DNA of 64,000 bases from Bradyrhizobium sp. ARR65 (GCF_000472385.1 NZ_AWZU01000017.1:28493-92492); one strand, 5' to 3'. Positions 24,329-33,037 are shown, counted from the stretch's first letter. The notes: a model not told the origin generated them from the sequence alone. Made by a program: numbers and translations.

Positions 24329-25792
24329 ATGATTCTTGCGCAAGCAACCGTCCCTCCGCAGATCACCAATCCGCGGAAACGGCAATTGATGGAAGAGATC
24401 GACTCGTCCCTCGACGAGCAGGAGAGTTGGCGCAAATTCAACGCCGCCTACCATGAGGACGATTTCAAGTTCATGCGCTTCCTGATTCCCCCGGGCAAGC
24501 GCGTGCTGGAATTGGGCTGCGGCACCGGCGACCTGCTCGCCGCCCTTGAACCCTGTTACGGCGTCGGCATCGATTTCGGACCGCAAACGCTGGCGCGTGC
24601 ACGAGCACGCCACCCGCAGCTCACCTTCGTGCTGGGCGACGTCGAGGATCCGGCAACGCTGCAATCGGTCAAGGGTCCGTTCGACTACATCGTCATCGCC
24701 GATACGATCGGAATGTTCGAGGATATCGACGGCACGCTGAGATTGATCCATCAACTCTGCGAACCGTCGACGCGGATCGTGATCTCCTATTATTCCCATC
24801 TCTGGGAGCCGATCCTCAAGGGTGCGGAGGCGATCGGCTTGCGGCGCAAGCAGCCGAAGATCAACTACATCGCCAACGCGGATTTCCGCAATCTGATGGA
24901 CCTCGCCGATTTCGAGGTGATTTCCGCGGAGCAGCGCCAACTCTTGCCACAGCGCTGGTTCGGGCTTGGGCCTCTGATCAACCGCTATTTGGCGCCGTTG
25001 CCGGGCGTGCGGAAATTATGTCTGCGCACCTATCTGGTCGGCCGTCCCGTGCGGCAATTTCCGGACCGCAAATTTTCGGTCAGCATCGTGATTCCCTGCC
25101 GCAACGAGCGCGGCAACATCGAGGATGCGATCCTGCGCATGCCGCGCTTCGGCAGCCAGCAGGAGATCATTTTCGTCGAGGGCAATTCCTCTGACGACAC
25201 CCTTGCCGAATGCGAACGCGTCCGCGAGGCTTATCGCGGCCAATGGGACATCAAGGTGTTGAAGCAGGACGGCAAGGGCAAGGGCGATGCGGTCCGCAAG
25301 GGCTTTGCCGCGGCCAAGAACGACGTGCTGATGATTCTCGACGCCGACCTCACCATGCCACCCGAGGCCCTGCCGAAATATCACGCGGTGATCGAGAGCG
25401 GGAAGGCGGAATTCGTCAACGGCACACGCCTCGTCTATCCGATGGAGCAGGAGGCGATGCGACCTCTCAACTTCATCGCCAACCGCATGTTCGCCTACAT
25501 GTTCAGCTATCTCGTCAACACGCGACTGACCGACACGCTCTGCGGCACCAAGGTGCTGCTGCGCAAGGATTACGAGGTGCTGGCGAAGGAGCGCGGCTAT
25601 TTCGGCAATTTCGATCCGTTCGGCGATTTCGACCTGATTTTCGGTGCCGCGAAGCAAAACCTGAAAATCATCGAGACGCCGATTCATTATAAGGCGCGCA
25701 CCTTCGGCGAGACCCAGATCTCGCGTTTCCGCGACGGCTGGCTGTTGCTCAAGATGGTCTGGTTTGCCTATCGCAAGCTGAAGGCGATTTGA
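24329..25792 (+). CDS. Fusion of a class I SAM methyltransferase and a family 2 glycosyltransferase
   Basis: The 487-residue protein has two enzymes in one chain. Residues about 1-230 form a SAM-dependent methyltransferase with motif I VLELGCGTGDLL and post-I VGIDFGPQTL. Residues about 255-487 form a GT2 domain like dolichyl-phosphate mannose synthases: SIVIPCRNERGNI, metal/nucleotide motif ILDADLTMP, NGTRLVYPME and the conserved DTLCGTK. No membrane segments are obvious at the C-terminus. It may modify a lipid-linked or secreted glycan, with the methyl group placed on the same product. The ATG at 24329 has GAGG seven nt upstream; a TTG four codons earlier is possible. The gene stands alone. 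Confidence 0.9.
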   Translation: MILAQATVPPQITNPRKRQLMEEIDSSLDEQESWRKFNAAYHEDDFKFMRFLIPPGKRVLELGCGTGDLLAALEPCYGVGIDFGPQTLARARARHPQLTFVLGDVEDPATLQSVKGPFDYIVIADTIGMFEDIDGTLRLIHQLCEPSTRIVISYYSHLWEPILKGAEAIGLRRKQPKINYIANADFRNLMDLADFEVISAEQRQLLPQRWFGLGPLINRYLAPLPGVRKLCLRTYLVGRPVRQFPDRKFSVSIVIPCRNERGNIEDAILRMPRFGSQQEIIFVEGNSSDDTLAECERVREAYRGQWDIKVLKQDGKGKGDAVRKGFAAAKNDVLMILDADLTMPPEALPKYHAVIESGKAEFVNGTRLVYPMEQEAMRPLNFIANRMFAYMFSYLVNTRLTDTLCGTKVLLRKDYEVLAKERGYFGNFDPFGDFDLIFGAAKQNLKIIETPIHYKARTFGETQISRFRDGWLLLKMVWFAYRKLKAI

Positions 25793-25798
25793 TCTGTT

Positions 25799-25850
25799 CC
25801 GGTCATTCCGGGCGGCGGGTTCGTGCTCACACGCGCCCCGGAATGACGGT
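25799..25850. repeat. Palindromic intergenic repeat (family B, short form)
   Basis: CCGGTCATTCCGGGCGGCG and CGCGCCCCGGAATGACGGT are inverted relative to each other. It lies just after the methyltransferase/glycosyltransferase stop and can act as its terminator. The loop contains GTTCGTGCTCACA. Confidence 0.6.
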
Positions 25851-25914
25851 GCCTTGATAGGGCAAGGTCAGCTCTATCGGATTCATGCGGGTCTGGTATC
25901 CCGGGGCAGTCTTG

Positions 25915-25941
25915 TTCGGTATCCCAAGTTGGTATACCGAA
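25915..25941. promoter_or_regulatory. Inverted repeat, candidate GntR operator
   Basis: TTCGGTAT (25915-25922) and ATACCGAA (25934-25941) are exact inverted repeats 11 nt apart. The right half overlaps a second palindrome GGTATACC (25931-25938), and a related TGGTATCCC occurs at 25894-25902. They sit 44 nt before the ATG of a GntR-family regulator gene, as expected for autoregulation and for control of the two exporter genes downstream. Operators of FCD-type GntR proteins often contain GGTATACC-like cores. Confidence 0.5.
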
Positions 25942-25984
25942 CGCGGATGCTCTCGTTTCTGCTCCCTTTCCCCAGAACGCAACT

Positions 25985-26653
25985 ATGTCGCAAATGCTCC
26001 AGATCCACGGTCAGTTACGCGAGATGATCCTGTCGCTCGATCTCGCCCCAGGCGAGCGCTTGACCGAACGCTGGCTCGAGAGCCGGTTTTCGGGTTCCCG
26101 CACGCCAATCCGGGCGGCGCTGGCGCGGCTGGAAGGCGAAGAGTTGGTCCGCCGCGACGGCCGCAACTGGATCGTGGCCCCGATCGATCTCGGTGAGTTG
26201 GAGGCGCTCGCCGAGTTCAGGGAGCCGTTGGAGACAACGGGCGTGCGGCTGGCCTGTTCACGCGCCAGCGAAGCGGATCTTGCCGCGATCGAAGAGATGC
26301 TCGATGCCTGCCAGGCTGGCGCGCCGCGCGAGGAATGGCACAGGGTCGGCACCGAGTTCCATGTCGAACTTGCGCGGCTATCGGGCAATCCGTTTATCGC
26401 AAAGGCGATCGGAGGAGCGATGACACGGCTGTCGCGGGCCCGCTGGCTCGAAGTCTGGACGGAGCCATCGCGCGAACAGGCCTGGGCCGAGCATCGGCGC
26501 ATACTTGCCTTCATTCGTCGCAACGAGCCTGACGAGGCGGCGCGCGAAGTTGCAGCGCACATCCGCGAGACGCGCAATCGTTTGCTCCGCTCGTTGAATG
26601 ACGATCGCCGCGGCCTGCGCGCACGCGGCTTTGCCGTCCTCGGGGTCCGCTAG
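25985..26653 (+). CDS. GntR-family transcriptional regulator (FadR/FCD subfamily)
   Basis: The 222-residue protein has an N-terminal winged helix (residues about 5-70; recognition helix SGSRTPIRAALARLEGEELV) and an all-helical FCD ligand domain. That domain contains EFREPLETTGVRLA, EWHRVGTEFHVELARLSGN and EHRRILAFIRRNEPDEAA. The Asp/His residues of the FCD metal site are plausible in EFHVEL and AEHRRI. Ligands are usually small carboxylates. Its gene is followed after 2 nt by an MFS transporter gene and then a second one, and it probably controls both from the inverted repeats just upstream. Confidence 0.9.
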   Translation: MSQMLQIHGQLREMILSLDLAPGERLTERWLESRFSGSRTPIRAALARLEGEELVRRDGRNWIVAPIDLGELEALAEFREPLETTGVRLACSRASEADLAAIEEMLDACQAGAPREEWHRVGTEFHVELARLSGNPFIAKAIGGAMTRLSRARWLEVWTEPSREQAWAEHRRILAFIRRNEPDEAAREVAAHIRETRNRLLRSLNDDRRGLRARGFAVLGVR

Positions 26654-26655
26654 AG

Positions 26656-27867
26656 ATGGATGCGACGCCCGAATTCGAGCTGAATCTCGACGCCGGCCCC
26701 TGGAAGCGCAATCTGCTCGTCTGCGTCTTCGGCTCCTTCACCACGATCGTGGCGATGACGCTGTTGCTGCCGTTCCTGCCGCTCTATGTCGAGCAGCTTG
26801 GTGTGACGGACCACGCCGCCATCGTGCAATGGTCCGGCATCGCCTATGGCGCGGCCTTCTTCAGCGCGGCGCTGACGGCGCCGCTCTGGGGACAGCTTGG
26901 AGACCGCTATGGTCGCAAGCTCATGCTGATCCGCGCGAGTCTCGGTATGGCCATCGCGATGTCGCTCATCGGCATGGCCCACAATGTCTGGGAGCTGGTC
27001 GGTCTGAGGCTGCTGGCCGGTCTGCTCGGCGGTTACGCGTCGGGCTCGATGATCCTGGTCGCGGCGCAAACGCCAAAGGCGCGCTCCGGCTGGGCGCTCG
27101 GCGTTCTGTCCTCCGGCATCATGGCCGGCAACGTGGTTGGCCCGCTGATCGGCGGCGCCTTGCCGCCGTTGATCGGCATTCGCGCGACCTTTCTGCTCGC
27201 CGGCGCCGTCATCTTCATCACCTTTCTCGGCACGAGCTTCTTGATTCACGAAGAGAAGCGGCCGCCCCAGGCCAAGAGCCGCAAATCGCGCGGGGCATGG
27301 TCGCTGATCCCCGACAAGCGTCCCATCGTGGCGATGCTGGCGACGGGCGTCCTTCTGATGATCGCCAACATGTCGATCGAGCCGATCATCACAGTCTATG
27401 TCGCCCAGCTCGTGGACCCCCCGCGTGTGACGTTCTTCGCCGGTCTTGCGATGTCGGCAGGGGCGCTGGGCAGCATTCTGTCGTCATCCCAGCTCGGCAA
27501 GCTTGCCGATCGTGTCGGACACTGGACCATCATCATCGCCTGTCTCGCGGTCTCGGCAGCGCTCTTGATCCCGCAGGCCTTTGTCGACAGCGGTTGGCAG
27601 CTCGTCGTCCTGCGCCTCCTCATGGGCCTCGCGCTCGGTGGACTGCTGCCTTGCATCGCCAGCGTCATCCGGCACAATGTGCCGGAGGCGATCGCCGGAG
27701 GCATTCTGGGCTATTCGGTGTCGGCGCAATATTGCGGCCAGGTGATCGGGCCTCTTGCCGGAGGGTTCGTCGGCGGTCACATCGGCATGCGCGCTGTCTT
27801 TCTCGGCACGTGCGTTTTGATGGCAGCGGGGGCCATCGGCAATTTCATTCTCGAGAAAGGCCGATAA
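26656..27867 (+). CDS. MFS transporter, TetA-like exporter (12 predicted membrane segments)
   Basis: The 403-residue protein has about 12 hydrophobic segments. The MFS motif A loop is GQLGDRYGRKLMLI between TM2 and TM3, and motif C-like SGIMAGNVVGPLIGG lies in TM5, the antiporter motif typical of drug exporters. A central loop EEKRPPQAKSRKSRG divides the halves. The start is 2 nt after the GntR stop codon and implies translational coupling. The substrate may be the GntR ligand or a toxic relative of it. A very long open frame through this gene in another reading frame is a composition artefact. Confidence 0.88.
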   Translation: MDATPEFELNLDAGPWKRNLLVCVFGSFTTIVAMTLLLPFLPLYVEQLGVTDHAAIVQWSGIAYGAAFFSAALTAPLWGQLGDRYGRKLMLIRASLGMAIAMSLIGMAHNVWELVGLRLLAGLLGGYASGSMILVAAQTPKARSGWALGVLSSGIMAGNVVGPLIGGALPPLIGIRATFLLAGAVIFITFLGTSFLIHEEKRPPQAKSRKSRGAWSLIPDKRPIVAMLATGVLLMIANMSIEPIITVYVAQLVDPPRVTFFAGLAMSAGALGSILSSSQLGKLADRVGHWTIIIACLAVSAALLIPQAFVDSGWQLVVLRLLMGLALGGLLPCIASVIRHNVPEAIAGGILGYSVSAQYCGQVIGPLAGGFVGGHIGMRAVFLGTCVLMAAGAIGNFILEKGR

Positions 27868-27941
27868 GCACGACAGATCGCCCGGAGCTTGCCAGCTCTC
27901 CCGGTCGATGGCGCCCTTTTACCTCGGAGGTAATCGCGCCG

Positions 27942-29405
27942 ATGACCACGAGCGGTCATCATCTGTCGCAGTTGCAATTGAGGCAGGTCCGCATTCCCAT
28001 GCATCAGATGGTGACAGCCGGCGTCGATACCTCGCGTCGGTGGTGGGTGCTCGCGATCGTGGTCGCGGCGCAATTCATGTTTGGCGTCGACGCCTTTGTC
28101 GTCAATGTCGCGATCCCCACCATTGCGACCGAGCTGAATGCAAGTCCGGCTCAAATCGAGTCAGTGATCGCGATCTATCTGATCGCCTATGCGACCTTGA
28201 TTGTCACCGGCGGCCGGCTCGGCGATATCTACGGCACCAAGCCGGTGTTCCTCGCCGGCGTGCTTGGCTTTACCGTGACCTCGCTATGGTGCGCGCTGGC
28301 GCGATCTGGCCCGGAGTTGATCATGGCGCGGCTGGCGCAAGGTGCGACCGCGGCGGCGATGGTGCCGCAGGTTCTGGCGACGCTGCATCTGCTGTTTGCC
28401 GATCAGGCGCGCGCTCGCGCATTCGGCATTTATGGCGTTGCACTGGGACTAGCGGGGGCTGCAGGTTTCGCCCTTGGCGGCGTGCTGGTGACGCTCGATC
28501 TCGCTCATCTCGGCTGGCGCACGGTGTTTCTTGTCAACGTGCCGTTCGGGCTTGCCATCTTCGCCGCGGGCACAAGGATCATGCCTCCGGCGCCGCTTCG
28601 GCCCGGCACCAGGCTCGACATTCCCGGCGCGGTCGTCATGTTCGTTGGCCTGTTGTGTCTGATTGGGCCGTTGCTGTTCGGCCATGATGTGCATTGGGCG
28701 CCCTGGCTCTGGCTGATCATGGCGGCGGGCGTTGTCATCGTCGCGGCATTCCCGCGCCTGGAAAGGACTATCGCAAGCCGCGCCGGCATGCCGCTGATCG
28801 ATCTCTCGCTATTGTCGGACGCGCGTTTCATGCGGGGACTTTGCGCGGCGTTCTTTTTCTTTCTCGCCAACCTGTCATTTTATTTCGTGATGACGGTGTT
28901 CATGCAAAAGACATTGCAGATTCCACCGCTGCAAGGCGGGCTCGTGTTCATGCCGTTGGCGTTGAACTTTGTGGTCGCGTCCCGCCATAGCGGCGCGCGC
29001 GCCAAGCATCGCGGTACGCTGGTGCTGATCGAAGGCTGCATTGTCCAGATGATAGCCTTGGGGGCTATCGGCCTATTGGTATTTCAAATCGAAGCGCCGT
29101 CGGCCTTGGCGCTGTCGCTCGTGCTTGCGATCTTCGGCTATGGGCAAGGATTGGTAATGGCGCCGTTGTCGAGCGCGGTGCTGGCGACGGTCAAGCCGGC
29201 CGCCGCGGGCGCAGGTTCAGGCATGTATGGCACGACGGCGCAGATCGCCAATGCCGCGGGCGTTGCCGCCGTCGGCGCGGTGTTCTTTGCAATCGAAACA
29301 TCACGCGCCGCGCAGCACGCGCTGTTTGCAGCGCTCGTCATGTTTGCGCTTTCAATTGTGACATGCGTCGCATTTTTGTCGTGGATGCGATGCGCTCGCG
29401 CATGA
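27942..29405 (+). CDS. MFS transporter, DHA2-type (about 14 membrane segments)
   Basis: The 487-residue protein shows the EmrB/QacA pattern. TM1 has FMFGVDAFVVNVAIPTIA, containing the D-x-x-x-V-N-V-A-I-P motif of DHA2 exporters. Motif A is GGRLGDIYGTKPVFLAG, and TM5 has GLAGAAGFALGGVLVT. GGAGGT lies 9 nt before the ATG at 27942. It is 74 bp after the first MFS gene on the same strand, so regulator and both exporters may be one unit. Having two different exporters behind one GntR protein suggests export of related toxic compounds, but this is inference. Confidence 0.87.
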   Translation: MTTSGHHLSQLQLRQVRIPMHQMVTAGVDTSRRWWVLAIVVAAQFMFGVDAFVVNVAIPTIATELNASPAQIESVIAIYLIAYATLIVTGGRLGDIYGTKPVFLAGVLGFTVTSLWCALARSGPELIMARLAQGATAAAMVPQVLATLHLLFADQARARAFGIYGVALGLAGAAGFALGGVLVTLDLAHLGWRTVFLVNVPFGLAIFAAGTRIMPPAPLRPGTRLDIPGAVVMFVGLLCLIGPLLFGHDVHWAPWLWLIMAAGVVIVAAFPRLERTIASRAGMPLIDLSLLSDARFMRGLCAAFFFFLANLSFYFVMTVFMQKTLQIPPLQGGLVFMPLALNFVVASRHSGARAKHRGTLVLIEGCIVQMIALGAIGLLVFQIEAPSALALSLVLAIFGYGQGLVMAPLSSAVLATVKPAAAGAGSGMYGTTAQIANAAGVAAVGAVFFAIETSRAAQHALFAALVMFALSIVTCVAFLSWMRCARA

Positions 29406-29592
29406 TGGAGACAAGTGGGCAACAGCTTTCCAAAAAGATGACGATCGAATGCTAGAACTGTGATCGCGCGCTTGCGTTAGTCTCGAATCGCGGGTCAAAT
29501 CCTGGGGATCGACAGCACACATACTTTTGTTTTGCGCTGCAGCAACTATCTGTTCTTGGTGGGGTTAAAGCTGTCCACCAAGGGAGCCCCAG

Positions 29593-30807
29593 GTGTCTCT
29601 CGCTGAAAATATCGACTTCCTAAGCCTCCTTCCCAAGCCGGGCGATTGGCCGCTCTATGGCCGCGGCTTGCGCGGCGACGTGCAAAGCCCGCTGACGGAG
29701 GTGCGTGGGTTCGGCAGCAACCCCGGAAATTTGCGGATGTTCGCTTTCGTGCCGTCGAAGCTGCAGCAGCCGCATGCGCTTGTCGTCGTGCTGCATGGCT
29801 GCGGTCAGACCGCGGCGTCTTACGATCTCGGTGCCGGCTGGTCGACGCTCGCCAAGCATTACGGCTTTGCTTTGCTGTTGCCGCAACAGCAGCCATCGAA
29901 CAATCCCAATGGCTGCTTCAATTGGTTCAGCAAGGACGACATCGCCCGCGGGCGCGGCGAAGCCGCCTCGATCCGTCAGATGGTCGTGCGCATGGTACGC
30001 GATCACGCCATCGACCCGCGTCGCGTCTTTGTCACCGGCCTCTCCGCTGGTGGAGCGATGGCATCGGTGATGCTCGCGGCTTATCCGGACGTGTTTTCGG
30101 CGGGCGCGATCATCGCGGGTCTGCCGTTCGGTGTCGCCGGCAATGTGCGGGAAGCGTTGCTCGCGATGCGAACCGGCTCCGGGCGGTCCGGGGCAGCGCT
30201 CGGCGATCTCGTGCGTAACGCCTCCAAATATCGTGGGCCTTGGCCGAAAGTGTCGGTGTGGCACGGCAGCGCCGACCGCACCGTCAGTCCTGCCAATGCC
30301 GGTGAGATCGTCGGCCAATGGCTTGACGTGCACGATCTGCCGGAAGCGCCGATGTCGCAAGGTGTGGTCGACGGCCATCGACGTCAGGTCTGGTGGAATG
30401 AAGACGGCCAGACCGTCGTCGAATCCTACGCGATCGCCGACATGGCGCATGGCACGCCGCTCGGGCGCGGTCACGACGACAAGCGTTATGGCAAGGAGGG
30501 GGCGTTCCTGCTCGAAGCCGGCATCTCCTCGTCCTACCACATCGCCAAATTCTTCGGCCTCACGCGCTGGATTCGCGATGCCAAGCCGACGGTCGCGGAG
30601 TCGCCGAGCGCCAAACTGATTCCGCCGGTGTCCCCAATCTCGGCCGTGGCGGTGCCGGATCTTACCAAGGTGCTGCGGCCTCTGATCACGACCGAACAGC
30701 CGGCCGAGTCAGAAGCCGCGGCTCCACCGAAAAAGCGGCACCGCATCGTGGGCGATGTCGGCGCAGCCCTCGAGCGCGTGCTGATCGCCGCCGGGCTGAA
30801 GAAGTAG
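29593..30807 (+). CDS. PHB-depolymerase-family esterase (LpqC/feruloyl-esterase-like)
   Basis: The 404-residue alpha/beta hydrolase has an oxyanion-hole segment VVLHGCGQTAASY, nucleophile elbow GLSAGGAMA (Ser in G-L-S-A-G) and a Trp/Asp-rich WHGSADRTVSPANA near the catalytic Asp. IADMAHGTPLG is likely the catalytic His region. Family members cleave short-chain polyhydroxyalkanoates or feruloyl and acetyl esters. No Sec signal peptide is visible, although related enzymes are often exported. The C-terminal 60 residues are Pro/Ala-rich with a basic patch. The GTG start at 29593 has a modest AGGGAG upstream. Confidence 0.85.
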   Translation: MSLAENIDFLSLLPKPGDWPLYGRGLRGDVQSPLTEVRGFGSNPGNLRMFAFVPSKLQQPHALVVVLHGCGQTAASYDLGAGWSTLAKHYGFALLLPQQQPSNNPNGCFNWFSKDDIARGRGEAASIRQMVVRMVRDHAIDPRRVFVTGLSAGGAMASVMLAAYPDVFSAGAIIAGLPFGVAGNVREALLAMRTGSGRSGAALGDLVRNASKYRGPWPKVSVWHGSADRTVSPANAGEIVGQWLDVHDLPEAPMSQGVVDGHRRQVWWNEDGQTVVESYAIADMAHGTPLGRGHDDKRYGKEGAFLLEAGISSSYHIAKFFGLTRWIRDAKPTVAESPSAKLIPPVSPISAVAVPDLTKVLRPLITTEQPAESEAAAPPKKRHRIVGDVGAALERVLIAAGLKK

Positions 30808-30836
30808 CCTTCCATCCGCCGTCACAGCAAGTTCGC

Positions 30837-30945
30837 TTGGGAGAGGTCGGATCGCGCGCAGCGCGGTTCGGGTGAGGGGCGTCTGGCGCGAAAGCGATGC
30901 GCGGACAGAGTCACCCAACCCTCTCCCCCCGTGAAGGACAGGAAG
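30837..30945. repeat. Intergenic repeat (GAGAGG...CCCTCTCC type)
   Basis: GGGAGAGGTCGGATCGCGCG and ACCCAACCCTCTCCCCCC have inverted ends, with GAGGGGCGTCTGGCGCG between them. It lies between the esterase gene and the converging MBL-fold gene and may terminate both. A simpler relative is the perfect hairpin at 56865-56893. Confidence 0.5.
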
Positions 30946-30961
30946 AGGGAAGCATCACGGC

Positions 30962-31636
30962 CTACATTTGCCCCGTGATGAACGGATTGGTCCGGCGCTC
31001 CTGGCCGAAGCTCGAGCCTGCGCCGTGGCCGCAGATGAAGCCGACATCGTCGCCAAGCGGCAGCAGTTTTGCCTTGATCGAAGAGATCAGGGTTTGGTGA
31101 TTGCCGCCGGGAAGGTCGGTGCGGCCGACCGAGCCGTTGAACAAGACGTCGCCGACATGGGCAAAACGCAAATCCTTGTTGAAGTACACGATGCTGCCCG
31201 GTGAGTGACCGGGGCAATGCAGGATTTCGAAGCTGAGCGAGCCGATCTCTACCCGCTCGCCTTCCTCGAGCCAGCGGTCGGGCGCGAAATTGCGCACACC
31301 CGTCATGCCGAAAGTTGCGCCGGAGGTCACGACGTTGTCGAGCAGGAATTTATCCGCCCGGTGCGGGCCTTCGATCGGCACGCGCAGCGCGTCGCGCAGT
31401 TCGGCGGCGCCGCCGACATGATCGATATGGCCGTGAGTGAGCCAGATCTTCTCGACCTTCACCCCGGTCTTTTCGATCGCGGCCAGGATCTTCGGAACAT
31501 CGCCGCCGGGATCGAACACTGAGGCCTGCTTGGTCGCCTCATCCCAGATGATGGTGCAATTCTGCTCGAACGGCGTCACCGGCACGATGATCGCGCCGGC
31601 TTTCGCCTTGGCTTCGGTTTGGTTCTGTTGGGTCAT
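30962..31636 (-). CDS. MBL-fold metallo-hydrolase (glyoxalase II-like)
   Basis: The 224-residue beta-lactamase-fold protein carries the dinuclear metal motif THGHIDHVGG. A His in HCPGHSPGSIVYF and an Asp in FAHVGDVLFNGSVGRTDLPGG provide further ligands, and ICGHGAGSSFGQE is near the C-terminus. This arrangement is that of the YcbL-type hydroxyacylglutathione-hydrolase-like proteins. It probably cleaves a thioester such as S-lactoylglutathione, but the longer helical domain of GloB is absent. It is divergent from mmcB, with an 84-bp gap that must contain both promoters. Confidence 0.9.
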   Translation of the reverse strand: MTQQNQTEAKAKAGAIIVPVTPFEQNCTIIWDEATKQASVFDPGGDVPKILAAIEKTGVKVEKIWLTHGHIDHVGGAAELRDALRVPIEGPHRADKFLLDNVVTSGATFGMTGVRNFAPDRWLEEGERVEIGSLSFEILHCPGHSPGSIVYFNKDLRFAHVGDVLFNGSVGRTDLPGGNHQTLISSIKAKLLPLGDDVGFICGHGAGSSFGQERRTNPFITGQM

Positions 31637-31720
31637 GCCGCCACAATGCCGATTTTTGGAGGGCGGCGAAAGCGAAAGATTCGTGCAGCACGGTTGCGGA
31701 ATCGGGTAAACTCAAGGTTC

Positions 31721-32212
31721 ATGGAACAGCGTGTCCGCCAGATCAGCCTTGTCCCGCCAGCCGATGGTCGCCAATCGGAGACCGCGCTTGCGGTCGCGCG
31801 CGGCACGGCGCGGCTGCTGCGTTCGCTGGGATTTTCCAGTATCAGCGAATTGCCGTTGCCCTCGGGCCGCCGCGCCGATCTGGTAGCGCTGAATGAGCGG
31901 GGCGAAATCTGGATCATCGAGATCAAGTCTTCGGTTGAGGACCTGCGCGCAGACCACAAATGGGAGGATTACCGCGCCCATTGCGACCGGTTGTTCTTCG
32001 CCTTCACGCAGGGCCTGCCTTGCGAGATTTTTCCGAAAGACACCGGCCTGATCGTCGCCGATGCCTACGGCGCGCATATGTTTTGCGATGCGCCGGTACA
32101 TCGCCTGCCGGCACCGACGCGCAAGCTGATGATGATACGTTTCGCCATGGCCGCCGGGCAGCGGATGAACAGACTGCTCGATCCGCAGGGGCACGCGGAT
32201 TTTTGGGAGTGA
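31721..32212 (+). CDS. mmcB: MmcB-family DNA repair protein
   Basis: The 163-residue protein has a PD-(D/E)xK nuclease-like core: SGRRADLVALNERGEIWIIE followed by IKSS gives the Asp ... Glu-x-Lys pattern. It continues with LRADHKWEDYRAHCDRLFFAF and APTRKLMMIRFAMAAGQRMN. This combination is diagnostic of MmcB, a small protein found across Alphaproteobacteria and described as SOS-regulated in Caulobacter. Start at the ATG at 31721. No obvious SOS box (GTTC-N7-GTTC) stands out in the short promoter region, so damage control here is not shown by the sequence. Confidence 0.87.
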   Translation: MEQRVRQISLVPPADGRQSETALAVARGTARLLRSLGFSSISELPLPSGRRADLVALNERGEIWIIEIKSSVEDLRADHKWEDYRAHCDRLFFAFTQGLPCEIFPKDTGLIVADAYGAHMFCDAPVHRLPAPTRKLMMIRFAMAAGQRMNRLLDPQGHADFWE

Positions 32213-32235
32213 TTGGTGCCCGGCTCAGCGAGGCC

Positions 32236-32281
32236 ATCCCTCCTTCGAGGCTCGCTAGCGCGAGCGCCTCAGGGGTGACGG
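32236..32281. repeat. Palindromic intergenic repeat (family C)
   Basis: ATCCCTCCTTCGAGGCTCGC followed by TAGCGCGAGCGCCTCAGGGG and TGACGG gives the stem GAGGCTCGC/GCGAGCGCCTC. It lies between converging mmcB and actR genes. It is similar to 15796-15840 and 22753-22823. Confidence 0.6.
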
Positions 32282-32294
32282 ATCGAGATAATGC

Positions 32295-32858
32295 TTAGCG
32301 CGGTGCGCGTTTGGCCAGAATCCGCTGCAAGGTGCGGCGATGCATGTTGAGCCGCCGCGCGGTCTCGGAGACGTTGCGGTTGCACATCTCGTAGATGCGC
32401 TGGATGTGCTCCCAGCGCACGCGGTCCGCCGACATCGGATTCTGCGGCAGCTCCGATTTCTCGGTGCCGGTGGCAAGCAGAGCCGCGACGACATCGTCGG
32501 CATCGGCCGGCTTTGCTAGATAGTCCACCGCGCCCATCTTCACTGCAGTGACGGCGGTGGCGATATTGCCATAGCCGGTGAGCACGATGACGCGCGCATC
32601 GGGGCGCTTGCGCTTGAGCGCCGAGACCACGTCAAGCCCGTTGCCGTCGCCAAGCCGCAGGTCCACCACCGCGAAAGCTGGCGCGGCCTTGGCAATCTGT
32701 GCAAGGCCCTCGGCGACGCTGTCGCAGGAGGTCACGGCAAAACCGCGCGTTTCCATCGCGCGCCCGAGGCGCTCCAGGAACGGCTTGTCATCCTCCACGA
32801 TCAGGAGCGAGTGATCGGGGTAATCGGCAAGTTGAGCAGCGGCGGCCAAGGCGGGCAT
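32295..32858 (-). CDS. Response regulator ActR/RegA-type (redox two-component system)
   Basis: The 187-residue regulator has an N-terminal receiver domain with acidic pocket IVEDDKP, phospho-acceptor Asp66 in AFAVVDLRLGDGNG and Lys in VDYLAKPADADD. A short linker leads to a Fis-type helix-turn-helix at the C-terminus, NVSETARRLNMHRRTLQRIL, the hallmark of the RegA/ActR/PrrA group. Homologues (RegR in Bradyrhizobium, from memory) activate nitrogen fixation, respiration and carbon genes under low oxygen. The actS gene lies 179 bp upstream on the same strand, so the pair may be one transcription unit with its own regulator-proximal promoter. Confidence 0.93.
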   Translation of the reverse strand: MPALAAAAQLADYPDHSLLIVEDDKPFLERLGRAMETRGFAVTSCDSVAEGLAQIAKAAPAFAVVDLRLGDGNGLDVVSALKRKRPDARVIVLTGYGNIATAVTAVKMGAVDYLAKPADADDVVAALLATGTEKSELPQNPMSADRVRWEHIQRIYEMCNRNVSETARRLNMHRRTLQRILAKRAPR

Positions 32859-32935
32859 CTCTTAAGGTTGTTCCCGAAAAGATATGGCGTTGCGGATACG
32901 CCCTGCCAAGAGCACTAAAATCAGGTTGCATAAAT

Positions 32936-32950
32936 GCGGCCTTACGCCGC
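32936..32950. promoter_or_regulatory. Candidate RegR/ActR-binding palindrome
   Basis: GCGGCCTTACGCCGC lies 77 nt upstream of the actR start, in the actS-actR gap. From memory the Bradyrhizobium RegR box is GNG(A/G)C(A/G)TTNNGNCGC, and both strands of this sequence match it at 14 of 15 positions. This would fit autoregulation of actR. The consensus is recalled and not looked up, so confidence is moderate. Confidence 0.4.
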
Positions 32951-33037
32951 TGACGGCGCGGGATGAAATCGAATCCCGTCTATCCACTTGTTTATGCGGC
33001 ATCTTTTCGAAAAAACCGGTTCTCCGGCATAGCCAGA

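Noticed and set aside
26598..27941. In-frame extension upstream of the second MFS gene, giving a 935-codon frame
   Set aside because: It runs through the GntR end and the whole first MFS gene in a wrong frame. The true start is ATG 27942 with GGAGGT upstream.
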